IMG/VR virus record: IMGVR_UViG_3300037246_001616
Span: 1-37,749 of that record
DNA from: a virus
Reading direction: 5' to 3' (one strand)
Length of the DNA stretch: 37,749 bases
The position numbers and the translations under genes are program-made. Every line of letters starts with the position of its first letter. Position 1 is the first letter of the stretch. Under the pieces are notes generated by a model. The model saw nothing but the letters and a program-made list of their open reading frames with translations. It ran no database searches and had not been told where the DNA came from. Shown here one piece after another: positions 12,359 through 20,795 of this stretch.

Positions 12359-15038
12359 GACGATTCATCATCCGCTGCCGTTGCATGTGACCGCGCAGGT
12401 TCGGAGGAATCATAGGTCCACCTGTCACTCCACCCGGTCCTTTACCCGGTGGAGGTGCGATGGGTCCGCCTCTCGGATCGTAGCCGCTAGGTTTCTGGAA
12501 TCTCTGCGTCTGATTACGAAGTCGAGACATCAGGTCTCTACCACCCATCCGTTGCGTAGGATGCACTCGATCACGTGGACCGGGGAGGTTACCACCACCG
12601 GGCGGCATCATCGGGGGAGATGTTCGTCCCGGTCCTTTACCCGGCGGCATTCCTCGTGGCATGCCCCGACCTCCACCCATCGGGTTCGGTCCCGGACCTT
12701 GCCATGGAGCAGTCATTCCTTGACCACCACCGGGCATGGCACGAGGCGGAGGTGCACCGCGCCACGGCATGCCACCACCCATTGGAGGACGACCCTGCAT
12801 CTGCGGCGGGATGCCACCTCGACGCGGCATCGCACCTCTCATCTGCGGAGGCACGCCACCTCTCGGCGGACCTGCGAATCCTGTTGCGGAAGCCAGTCCA
12901 CCGTGCTGATAATTCTGAATGTAACCACCGTATGCTTCTTCCATCTCTGCTAGACCCTCGTCAATTTTGGTGGTGTCTCCGTAGTCCATGATTCTCTTGT
13001 ACCACGGGACATCTTCCTCAGGCGGAGGTGGGGGTGGAGGTGGAGGTGGGGCCACATGATTCCGGGTCTCCCAGTAGTTGTATCGAGCACTGTTTACTGG
13101 GTACGGATTCGCACCCTCTGCATGACCGGGACGGACAGCTCCGCCTTCCTCGTAGTAATTCACTTGACCTCCTCCTGCGTAGCCACCCGGTGGCACCGCT
13201 AATGATGCTGCGACACGTGCTTTGTGTGCAAGTAATGCTCTTGAATATTCAGTGTCTCTTCCTGCTCGTGGATCTGGTGGGACGAAGGGAGGCACAACGG
13301 GAGGCTCGACGTCAGGCGGCAGACCACCACCTCCGCCTCCGCCTCCGCCTCCTCCACCACCGGGAGGTCCACCACCTCCACCTCCGCCACGTCGTCCACC
13401 ACCTCCGCGACGTCCACCTCCACCACGTGGTCCTCGGTTAGGACCTGCGCCTGCGACTGGGTCAGTGAGTAGTGGGACGCCACCGTCGGGACGGATGTCC
13501 GGAGTGAGCGAGGGAACGGTACCCGTACCAGCTACGCCAGTCGGTTCCGGTGGGTAGTACAGCGTGTTCTTGGTGGGATCTCCTCCCTGACTCGTGTCCG
13601 CCATCCAACCACCTTCCTTAGTAAGCTTCATAAGCCGGAAGAAACCTTTGATCCCTCCGCCCAGTTTGTTGATGAGTTGTTTCTGCGTGAGTGGTTCGTT
13701 GCCTAAGTTAAAATAATCCTGAGCGTCCGCAAGCCAATCCGCATCTACGTCACCACCTTCCTGAAAATTAAGACCCGGTGCATCCATTCGTTGACGCAAA
13801 TCTTCCATCGGTGCGAGTCCGCCTTCCCACATACCCGGCTCTTCTCCCGGCATGAAGATGTCTTCGCCACGGTCGTTAACACCGATGCGTCTCAGCTCGT
13901 CTGCTGTCGGCATGCGACCCAAGTCTTCGGGGGTCGCTCCGGGTCCGGGCATCATCTGCTCCATCTGCTGCTGTTCAAAGTCAGACATCTGACCCTTTGA
14001 CTCTTGCGCTTGTCTCTGCAGCGCTTCGCTCCACTTGCCACGCCAGAGACGTACTTGGGACTGCGCACGGATGTAGTCAGCAATAGAGTGACCTTGCCCA
14101 TGCTTTGACTGTCCGATATCTTTGAAAGTTTGCATCGCACCGATCAGTCGAGGCTTAATGAACTCTACTTGCTGCGGTCCATTCATGGTGGCGAGCTGCT
14201 CATCGATATTTGTTTTGGTTTCCAAGTTAGGAGTCGAGTTCTCCCAGCCGTAGTCGATCACTGCCGACTCTGCGTCACTCTTCGTGCCTTTCATGTCCGA
14301 CAGCATTTGTTCAAGCGCGGGACCAATCTCTTCGGCTGTCTGCGGACTGTACTCTCCGGGTGCGCTCTGGTAATCCCGTTCGAAGTCACTCTTCACACCT
14401 ACTATTTCTTCCACGGTACCTCCTTCAGCACCTCCCGGTCGTGAGATATATTGTATGCGCGGATCCACAGCGGGGACGTAAGGTTGACCCGGCGTCAGGT
14501 TACGCAGTTTGTTCACAAATTGTTGACCCGGTTGACCCGGTCGTCCAGTGCCACCTACTCCTTGCGGTGGGTAAAACACAGTGTTCTTGTTGAGTGACGT
14601 GGCGTACTTTTTGCCTGACTTTCCTTTCGCTCCTTGCACGCCTTTACGTGTGGCGCTAGGGGTATCTGCATACCAACCAGCACGCACAAGGTTACGACGC
14701 TTGTCGGGGTTCTTGACACCAGTCATGATCTCGTCACCCCACTGACCCTTCTCCTGCAGGCTCGCCGCACGCTTACGACGTTTGCGTTCCTTCTTGTTAA
14801 TTCCCTTCGCGCTATAAGACCCCGGTGCCATCAGATCGTACAGCGCGAAACCCTTATTCTTGGTTGCCCCCCAGTTACCAACCCACGACCTGCCACCGGT
14901 CGCCATGTGCAATGCACCTTTGTCGGCTTCATGAAATTCGGAAGCAACACCTTGAGAGATGCCTGCCTTCGCAGCGAACTTAGGATTGTTCGCAGCAGCT
15001 GCCATGAACTTGCGTTGCTTATCTGATGTGCTAGGCAT
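12213..15038 (-). CDS. Large Gly/Pro-rich virion-associated protein of unknown function
   Basis: This 941-residue protein starts with a module, PSTSDKQRKFMAAAANNPKF to ASEFHEADKG (1-40), found at the start of many phage proteins of unknown role. Two related segments follow, each with GW-Y/M-ADT then KNT-[VL]-[FY]-YPP and a GTG (about residues 120-165 and 480-515), an internal duplication. Residues about 535-580 are a Gly/Arg repeat ending in poly-Gly, about 660-675 is poly-Pro, and the final 240 residues are Gly/Pro/Met/Arg-rich and surely disordered. It is the last gene of the late operon, overlaps the small-terminase-like gene by 8 bases, and its 3' end overlaps a plus-strand gene. No enzyme motif is visible. 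Confidence 0.8.
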   Translation of the reverse strand: MPSTSDKQRKFMAAAANNPKFAAKAGISQGVASEFHEADKGALHMATGGRSWVGNWGATKNKGFALYDLMAPGSYSAKGINKKERKRRKRAASLQEKGQWGDEIMTGVKNPDKRRNLVRAGWYADTPSATRKGVQGAKGKSGKKYATSLNKNTVFYPPQGVGGTGRPGQPGQQFVNKLRNLTPGQPYVPAVDPRIQYISRPGGAEGGTVEEIVGVKSDFERDYQSAPGEYSPQTAEEIGPALEQMLSDMKGTKSDAESAVIDYGWENSTPNLETKTNIDEQLATMNGPQQVEFIKPRLIGAMQTFKDIGQSKHGQGHSIADYIRAQSQVRLWRGKWSEALQRQAQESKGQMSDFEQQQMEQMMPGPGATPEDLGRMPTADELRRIGVNDRGEDIFMPGEEPGMWEGGLAPMEDLRQRMDAPGLNFQEGGDVDADWLADAQDYFNLGNEPLTQKQLINKLGGGIKGFFRLMKLTKEGGWMADTSQGGDPTKNTLYYPPEPTGVAGTGTVPSLTPDIRPDGGVPLLTDPVAGAGPNRGPRGGGGRRGGGGRRGGGGGGGPPGGGGGGGGGGGGGLPPDVEPPVVPPFVPPDPRAGRDTEYSRALLAHKARVAASLAVPPGGYAGGGQVNYYEEGGAVRPGHAEGANPYPVNSARYNYWETRNHVAPPPPPPPPPPEEDVPWYKRIMDYGDTTKIDEGLAEMEEAYGGYIQNYQHGGLASATGFAGPPRGGVPPQMRGAMPRRGGIPPQMQGRPPMGGGMPWRGAPPPRAMPGGGQGMTAPWQGPGPNPMGGGRGMPRGMPPGKGPGRTSPPMMPPGGGNLPGPRDRVHPTQRMGGRDLMSRLRNQTQRFQKPSGYDPRGGPIAPPPGKGPGGVTGGPMIPPNLRGHMQRQRMMNRPRRGVPGPAGAGGPPNRVGMSDQQGGLARALQKGTGRPPMSRRSSSFR
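12246..12265 (+). terminator. Rho-independent terminator-like hairpin at the convergence point
   Basis: GGGACG (12246-12251), loop ACC, CGTCCC (12255-12260) and then TTTTT (12261-12265) form a GC-rich 6-bp stem plus T-tract on the plus strand. It sits at the end of the rightward operon, where a terminator is expected. It is nevertheless inside the coding frames of both the plus gene 12140-12358 and the minus gene 12213-15038. In the minus direction no T-tract follows, so it should act only on rightward transcription. Confidence 0.6.
13019..13053 (-). repeat. Poly-proline codon tract
   Basis: CCA/CCT/CCC codons run together on the minus strand, giving about eleven consecutive prolines after HVA in the Gly/Pro-rich protein and before EEDVPWYKR. 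Such a run stalls ribosomes and normally needs EF-P for translation. It probably acts as a stiff linker. Confidence 0.8.
13319..13440 (-). repeat. Poly-glycine/Gly-Arg codon repeat
   Basis: GGA/GGT/GGC/GGG codons with CGT/CGC interruptions repeat over about 120 bases on the minus strand, encoding RGGGG-type units, then GGGGGG-PP-GGGG and a long poly-Gly run. The 3-base and 6-base periodicity suggests slippage expansion. RGG-type repeats bind RNA or DNA in other proteins; a role here is inference. Confidence 0.8.
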
Positions 15039-15597
15039 CGTCTACTTCTCCGGTGCGCCCGTCGATCACTGCGTTGTCGGGCTTCGGGTGAATCAGTGAC
15101 AGGATGCTGGACATGACTTCCATCTTCGTCTCGTCACGAATACCAATGGGTGCTCCTTCCTTACCGCTGACTTGAGTCTCACGACGGTCGGACCAGTTCT
15201 GCTTCTGACGGTTGGTCAACCACAACTTGATTGCTTGCACGTCAGGTTTGTAATGCTTGATGGTGTCGGCACGGATGACTTCACCGTCCCACATCATTAT
15301 CTTTTCTTCGTCGTGCGTGTAGCCGGTCGCTGTCTGGAACAGAGCGTTCAGCACCGCAGCATCTGCATCGGTGTAGCCCTGCTCGACAGCCTTCTTGAAG
15401 TGTGGGTACTGTGCCTTCCAGATACCCATCTGCCTGCGACTGATGTCGAACACCTCGGAGATGTCGTCCTCGTCCATGCCGTTCATCATGATCGCGCGGA
15501 TCTGATCTGGGAAGTCAGGCAGGAATACACGGGAGCCAGCTGGCATTATCTGCCCATGGTTATTTCTCGCCTTGCGATTGATTCTCTTGGCTGGCAT
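15031..15597 (-). CDS. terS: Probable terminase small subunit
   Basis: This 188-residue protein has a basic N-terminal tail, a helix-turn-helix-like segment (MDEDDISEVFDISRRQMGIW, about 41-60), and a middle with ATGYTHDEEKIMMWDGEVIR. It then has KHYKPDVQAIKLWLTNRQKQ...WSDRRE, the sequence pattern typical of phage small terminase subunits, which recognise the packaging site and hand DNA to the large subunit. The large subunit is not in the window, so the two genes are far apart. It is coupled to the upstream gene by TAATG and overlaps the next gene by 8 bases. A related DNA-binding regulator is the main alternative. Confidence 0.72.
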   Translation of the reverse strand: MPAKRINRKARNNHGQIMPAGSRVFLPDFPDQIRAIMMNGMDEDDISEVFDISRRQMGIWKAQYPHFKKAVEQGYTDADAAVLNALFQTATGYTHDEEKIMMWDGEVIRADTIKHYKPDVQAIKLWLTNRQKQNWSDRRETQVSGKEGAPIGIRDETKMEVMSSILSLIHPKPDNAVIDGRTGEVDDA

Positions 15598-18233
15598 TAC
15601 GGTGGTGGCTCCAGAGTTTCTTCTACCATTTCCGTCAGACGTTCAGTCATGTCGGGACCTCCTTCCTCTCCGGCTCCCGGAGTAGCTGCCCCTAGATTCT
15701 CTCTCAGTTGATCTATCAAACCGGGCTCCCGTGTCTGCCCCATCACTTCTAAGGCCTCATCAGAGAGGTAGACTTTCCCCTGAGGATCGTTCTCGGTCAA
15801 ATCCTGCATGTACTGTCGGCCACCTGCCATGAGCAGCGGCGTGAGTTCTCTCATGATGGCATCTTTCGCACGCACATCAGGTCCGATGTGGTACAGCCGC
15901 AGAAACAAGTTACGAATGGGTGCACTCTGATAACCATGACCCAACAAACCAGCGATGCCTAAAGTTGCAAAGTTGACAGCGTTCCCAGCAAAGGTACCGA
16001 AGCCTCCTGCCGCAGCTATACCGACACCTTTACCCAAGCTCTCTACCTGAGCAGTCATTCTCAGGTATTCCAACATGCCGTCGAATTCTTTTGCGGGGAA
16101 GAAACCTCTAATCTGTCCCTCAACAGAGTCACCTGACATATACTTTAGGAAATCATTAGGAGAAACGAGAGCTTCACTTGCTGCTGTTCGACGCCAACCG
16201 GCGAAGCGCATAGCATCATGCAGGATCCATTGTTGTGCTGCTCTCTTACCCTCTGGGCTGAGGTTGTCACGTAGAAGTTTTATGTCGTCAACATTTCCTC
16301 GGCGCATAACTCTTTCAATGACTGCTGAATCGACCTCGCCTGATTTGATCACAGCTCTAAGAGATTTACCCTCCGCTGCTGCAACGAGTTCCGCCTCTTT
16401 AGCAAGACCAGACAACCATTGCTGTCCTGCATCACCACCTTGCTCTCGTGCTGCAAGTTTAAGGTCTGCCTCCAATGCGTCAGCAACCTCATTAAGTGCC
16501 ACCCGTACAGCAGGCTTTCCTGAGGATGCTTCCACTCTCAATCGTTGCAGCCAGTCAGAAATGTGACCGAACCCACGAGCGAAATCTTGTTCCTTACCTC
16601 CCTGCCACACAGCGTTACGAGCTGTGTTCAATACATCAATAAGAGCGGGGTCTGCCAGATCTCCGTATTTTTCTTCGGCTTTAATGAGATCATACATTTT
16701 GAATCGGAAATCTCTGATGTTGATCCGCATCTCTGGATTGTCAGCCATTACTTGCACTGCTTCATCAGCCTGTGCACGTGCAACGTAAAGCGCGTCACCT
16801 GTGGCACCACTCAACTCTTTGAGAACCTTGGCACCGTAGTTGGTGACCGGATCAACCCCAAACCTATCTGCCACATAACGTATAACTTCAACACGTTGTT
16901 CCTTTTGAGCGGCACGAACACCACCGGTACCGGTAAGGAACATACGCTCAACCACCTTGAGCAGGATCTTCATCCGTGGGGAGTGCATCTCAGGGATTGC
17001 GTCTTCCGTCATGACTTTCGCGGGACGTCCAGACTTTAACCAGTCTGCAGCCTTCTCAGAAAACTCGATGACCTCGTGCTTGAACGCAGGAATGACACCA
17101 GCCAATCCTCGCGTGTGCCTCTCTACAAATTCCCCCGTCCCTTTCGTCCAAGAGCTGGGGATATAACTGCCGATGAATTTACCTGATCGTTGAACCAAAC
17201 CAATCGCAGGACGTGCTATATCGATGAGAGGACCGAGGCCTGCACTCAACGCGACATCCATGTCATCGAACTGACCTCCCACTGCTTCATGTCCTGCTTG
17301 GATAACAGTCTCAGTCAGACCTGCGGTGCCAGCACCAACCATCATGCGAGGGAGTGTGGATTTCATAGCTGCGGTAGCTTTACCGGCAGGCGTAAACGCA
17401 GCAGCAAGACCAGCTCCCTGCATCACATCCATCTTGCTCACGCCGGGAGCATTAATCATTGCTCGCGCACCGTTGATTCTATTGCTAACGAGGACAGTTC
17501 CATCAGGCGCGTGCTGAATATCAAACTGCGGCCATTTACGCTCACCCGTTTCCGGATCCACTTGCGTCAGCATCTGTGCAATCTCTGAAGGGTCGAACAT
17601 GGTGAGTGCTGCGGCAGAGATCAGGGCTTGGTCTGCCAGCGACATCCCCTCACCCATACTTGACCCTGCGCGTATGGTTTCGCTACCTTCCATCTCTTTG
17701 AGCGACAGCATCAAACCCACTCGCTCGAAGAAAGTCAGGTCCGGATTGTCCAAACGCTCTGACATTCTTTCGTAGGCAGGATTCATGATGGTCTTGCCCG
17801 TGAACATCTCGGGCAATGATTCCATTGCGAGTTCACCTTCGGCATTCAGAATGGGGATCTTCTTCCCCTCCGGACCTAAAGCATGTTCACCAGTTTCAGG
17901 ATCTATTTCGTAAGAGCCTGCCGCTGCAGCCGACGCTCCGGGCTGCAACGGGAATTCACTCATGCCTCTATTTTTCTGGCGAATGTCTTCAAGGCTCACG
18001 CCCCCAAGCGTACCTTCGCGCATGATTTCCAACCCAGTGTCTTGACCGAAGCCAACCGGGTCTTGTGCTGCCTCACCCATCCAGCCTAGGTCAGTAGCAC
18101 GTCCCAGATCTTCGCCAACTGCACGATCAGAACGCTGCTGTAGGATTTCACCCCACTCACCACGTTCCGGTGCAGCAGGTTCTACTGGAGCAGGTGTTAA
18201 AACTTCTTCTTCGATGAGATCTTCGTCTGCCAT
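15597..18233 (-). CDS. Large internal virion / DNA-ejection-type protein
   Basis: This 878-residue protein has an acidic, Pro-rich N-terminus, two hydrophobic Gly/Ala-rich amphipathic regions (about 255-310, GAGLAAAFTPAGKATAAMKS; and about 735-770, GIAAAGGFGTFAGN to LGIAGLLGHGY) and a long helical charged middle (about 430-700). No transglycosylase or other enzyme motif is visible. Size, composition and position among other large non-enzymatic late genes match the ejection (internal core) proteins of short-tailed phages, which leave the head and help form a channel across the host envelope. That role is inferred from pattern and context. TAATG couplings link it to both neighbours. Confidence 0.65.
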   Translation of the reverse strand: MADEDLIEEEVLTPAPVEPAAPERGEWGEILQQRSDRAVGEDLGRATDLGWMGEAAQDPVGFGQDTGLEIMREGTLGGVSLEDIRQKNRGMSEFPLQPGASAAAAGSYEIDPETGEHALGPEGKKIPILNAEGELAMESLPEMFTGKTIMNPAYERMSERLDNPDLTFFERVGLMLSLKEMEGSETIRAGSSMGEGMSLADQALISAAALTMFDPSEIAQMLTQVDPETGERKWPQFDIQHAPDGTVLVSNRINGARAMINAPGVSKMDVMQGAGLAAAFTPAGKATAAMKSTLPRMMVGAGTAGLTETVIQAGHEAVGGQFDDMDVALSAGLGPLIDIARPAIGLVQRSGKFIGSYIPSSWTKGTGEFVERHTRGLAGVIPAFKHEVIEFSEKAADWLKSGRPAKVMTEDAIPEMHSPRMKILLKVVERMFLTGTGGVRAAQKEQRVEVIRYVADRFGVDPVTNYGAKVLKELSGATGDALYVARAQADEAVQVMADNPEMRINIRDFRFKMYDLIKAEEKYGDLADPALIDVLNTARNAVWQGGKEQDFARGFGHISDWLQRLRVEASSGKPAVRVALNEVADALEADLKLAAREQGGDAGQQWLSGLAKEAELVAAAEGKSLRAVIKSGEVDSAVIERVMRRGNVDDIKLLRDNLSPEGKRAAQQWILHDAMRFAGWRRTAASEALVSPNDFLKYMSGDSVEGQIRGFFPAKEFDGMLEYLRMTAQVESLGKGVGIAAAGGFGTFAGNAVNFATLGIAGLLGHGYQSAPIRNLFLRLYHIGPDVRAKDAIMRELTPLLMAGGRQYMQDLTENDPQGKVYLSDEALEVMGQTREPGLIDQLRENLGAATPGAGEEGGPDMTERLTEMVEETLEPPP

Positions 18234-19522
18234 TACTCTGCCTCAGTCGGGAAAGGTTTCTCCCCGTAAGGAGAACCCCAGTGATCAATGCGATAGAATT
18301 TGTCACCCGGCTTCAACTTGTCGTAATCAGCCCTCGTCTTAACGAAGATGGCATCTGGTGCGAATTTGTACCCTCCGACGGACTCCCACAAATCTGCAAC
18401 GGAGTGCATGTAACTCCGCTTGTCAATCGCAGACGTCGAATTTACCGAAGCGAAATAAGCTTCGCGGATACCTGTGCGAATTGCATTCGTGTAGATGCCC
18501 TCCATTTGTTTCAGCATGCGATAGTTCGCAGTCGTGTTCTGCCCCATGCCGACGGAGATGCCTTTCATTTCCGCGAGGTCTTTGTCGGACGCTGGACCTT
18601 TTAAATCTGCCAGTTTATCGAGATAGTCCTGAGCAATCCGCATCTGTATTTCAGTCAACTCAACGGTGTCACCAAAGTCAATGCCAAGCCAATTCGCGGC
18701 ACGATTCTTCAGGTGTTGGATACCACTGGTCTTAATTATAGTATCCGCATTTTCGATAAGCCTGTTCACCTCCCTGATATTTAGAAGCGGAGCCCTCCGT
18801 CCGTACGCTTCATTGATAAAATCTTCACTGCGACCGGTCGAAGCCTGCGCTCTCTCGGCTGCTCGGATAAGTGCAGCTGCACGCGCAGGATCTAATTTCG
18901 ATGCCGCTTCAAACATCGTACCGTCTGCACCTTGCAAAGGTGTCAGCTTCAGACCCAGCTCGGGTGCTTCCGGATCTACTTGCATCGCACCAAAGACGAT
19001 GCGCTGATTCTCGACTTCCTTACCCATGTCAGCAGGGTGCACCATCGTTTGGATAGCACCGTGAATAGCTTTGCCTGCAGCCCCATGCCCAGCTAGCTCA
19101 AGCATTTGATCGACAGCCTCGCTCTCCATAGCGGTCTCAGCAGCCACCATGTCCATCATCCGCTCATCGTGAGCTACTTCAGCATCTGCTCCTCGCGCAC
19201 GTTCGTCACGTATTGCACCTGCAGCCATGCCGACGTTCTCGCCGAACGCACCCGTCTGCGTCGGTGATAACATTGCCTGCGCCATCGCAAGCCACTTGTC
19301 CTGTTTCTCCCGCTTACGTGCGTCATCCCGACGGGAAGATAAGTTTTCACGTGTTGCCCGCAGACGCTCAATCGCATTCTGCTTGTTCATCAGGATCATG
19401 GTAGACAAACTCTGCCCTGCTGCAGGGTTAGTCGCACGTTCGACAAGTTGCTCAGACGTAATGGCTTGCTCCTCCTCTGGAGGAGTGAGGGTAGTCGCTT
19501 GCTCTAATGCGCCGTTTGCCAT
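18233..19522 (-). CDS. Internal virion / structural helical protein
   Basis: This 429-residue protein starts at ATG 19522 (AGGACT upstream, four bases after the previous stop); an upstream in-frame start would lie inside the neighbouring gene and is rejected. It is nearly all helix, Ala-rich and charged, with an Asp/Arg-rich stretch (SSRRDDARKREKQDKW) and Met/Glu-rich segments. No transmembrane segment or catalytic motif is visible. Its place among several large late genes suggests an internal or ejection protein, as for the 15597-18233 product. The family is not recognised. Confidence 0.6.
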   Translation of the reverse strand: MANGALEQATTLTPPEEEQAITSEQLVERATNPAAGQSLSTMILMNKQNAIERLRATRENLSSRRDDARKREKQDKWLAMAQAMLSPTQTGAFGENVGMAAGAIRDERARGADAEVAHDERMMDMVAAETAMESEAVDQMLELAGHGAAGKAIHGAIQTMVHPADMGKEVENQRIVFGAMQVDPEAPELGLKLTPLQGADGTMFEAASKLDPARAAALIRAAERAQASTGRSEDFINEAYGRRAPLLNIREVNRLIENADTIIKTSGIQHLKNRAANWLGIDFGDTVELTEIQMRIAQDYLDKLADLKGPASDKDLAEMKGISVGMGQNTTANYRMLKQMEGIYTNAIRTGIREAYFASVNSTSAIDKRSYMHSVADLWESVGGYKFAPDAIFVKTRADYDKLKPGDKFYRIDHWGSPYGEKPFPTEAE

Positions 19523-19526
19523 TTGC

Positions 19527-20795
19527 TTAGTCCTGTTTCCATTGCAGTTCGATATCTTTCTTGTCAGCCTCGTCGTTAGCCAACGTGTGACCACCTAAGA
19601 CGCCGATGCTGTCGGTCGTGTCGGGACGAAGTTTTTGTGCCCATGCACTCAACCCACCCCACGCACTTTTCCCAAGCCCGTACATCTTCTTCCACGCTGC
19701 CGTGGCGAGACCTCCTATCCCGTACTCCTGTTCAGGAATGTATCCGCCCTCAGCTAATGCTTTTGGGGACACATACCCACCCTCCGCATCTGTTAAGCCA
19801 CGATAAACACCGTAAGCACCAACCATCTGCGACAACGGTGACGGCTGATAAATACTTGCCGGTCCATAGTCGGTACGCGTTGCTGTTCTGTCCATCGGCA
19901 AGCCACGAACCATTTCGTTCATGAAGCCCAACCTTTCGAACGGCAGGTTGCGTTGTTCGAGGAAGTCTTGGTATGCAAGGTCCAAACTCTGTTGTTCCTG
20001 CTGCTGTTGTTGCGCACCGATGCCTTCCATTGATGCAGCGTCCATGAGACCCATGCCCTGAGCAGCTTCGCCCATTTGACCAAGACCTTGGGCTCCGGCG
20101 TACATGCTTGCTGCACCAGCTTCTTCGAGTGCCCCTGAAATGCGTGCCAGCTCGCCTTGTCGCGACATGTCGGCACCAAAGATGTCTGCGCCCTGACCGT
20201 ACGCTCCGGACAGTGCTTCGAGTCGTTGTGCTTCGAGACCTTCCTGAATGTCGCGCACGCCTCGGATACCGACTGACTCCATCGAACCGGTACCACCACG
20301 AGAGCCATACTGTCCTGCACCACCGAACATGCCAGACAGTTGCGGCATGAAATCTTCTTCCAGTGTTCGGGTAGCCATCTGCTCCTGTCGGTCGAGGACG
20401 CCACTGATGTACGGGTTCATGTACGACTCGGCGACACCTTCATCCGTCCACTGTTTTCCACCTGCTTCGAGGTAAGGAGATGCCGCGCCATAGATGTTCG
20501 CAGCGCGATCCAGTCCGCCCATGTAGCCTGCAGTTCCTGCTTCCATGTAGGGTTGCCACGCACCGACGTTCGCTTCGACCATGCCGAACGCAGCTTGCTG
20601 CTCCGGCGCGAAGCCAGCGATCCTCGGACCACCGTAAGGAATGTACGGCTCAGAAGCGGCTGCATTCGCTCGCGCGATCAGTCCCTGCGTGTAATCCGAC
20701 ATCCATTTGGGAATGTTTTCAACCGTCTGCCCCCACGTTGTAGTGGACTGCGGAGGCTTTCCTTCAAACAGAAAGTCGGCAATGTTGTCAGCCAT
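19527..20795 (-). CDS. Virion structural protein, Gly/Ala/Gln-rich
   Basis: This 422-residue protein has an N-terminal region (PYIPYGGPRIAGFAPEQQAA), a conserved-looking SYMNPYISGVLDRQEQM segment with GGAGQYGSRGG, and a glutamine run (AQQQQQEQQ). LAYQDFLEQRNLPFERLGFM then leads to an EGGYV/EGGYI tail. The NPY...V-D-R-Q and LAYQDFL...LPFERL patterns recur in late proteins of short-tailed environmental phages, usually called structural or internal proteins. A Trp-rich amphipathic helix (AAWKKMYGLGKSAWGGLSAW) near the C-terminus could touch membranes. Its role in ejection is inferred. It is coupled by TAATG to the gene upstream. Confidence 0.65.
   Translation of the reverse strand: MADNIADFLFEGKPPQSTTTWGQTVENIPKWMSDYTQGLIARANAAASEPYIPYGGPRIAGFAPEQQAAFGMVEANVGAWQPYMEAGTAGYMGGLDRAANIYGAASPYLEAGGKQWTDEGVAESYMNPYISGVLDRQEQMATRTLEEDFMPQLSGMFGGAGQYGSRGGTGSMESVGIRGVRDIQEGLEAQRLEALSGAYGQGADIFGADMSRQGELARISGALEEAGAASMYAGAQGLGQMGEAAQGMGLMDAASMEGIGAQQQQQEQQSLDLAYQDFLEQRNLPFERLGFMNEMVRGLPMDRTATRTDYGPASIYQPSPLSQMVGAYGVYRGLTDAEGGYVSPKALAEGGYIPEQEYGIGGLATAAWKKMYGLGKSAWGGLSAWAQKLRPDTTDSIGVLGGHTLANDEADKKDIELQWKQD

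Noticed and set aside
13199-13557. Frames encoding Pro-rich or Val/Glu-rich peptides on both strands opposite or shifted from the poly-Gly tract
   Set aside because: They are frame shadows of the GGN repeat; the Gly frame continues in both directions with the phage-like N-terminus.
15172-15711. 179-residue plus-strand frame opposite the small-terminase-like gene
   Set aside because: The minus frame has family-type motifs and coupled start and stop signals; the plus frame has neither.
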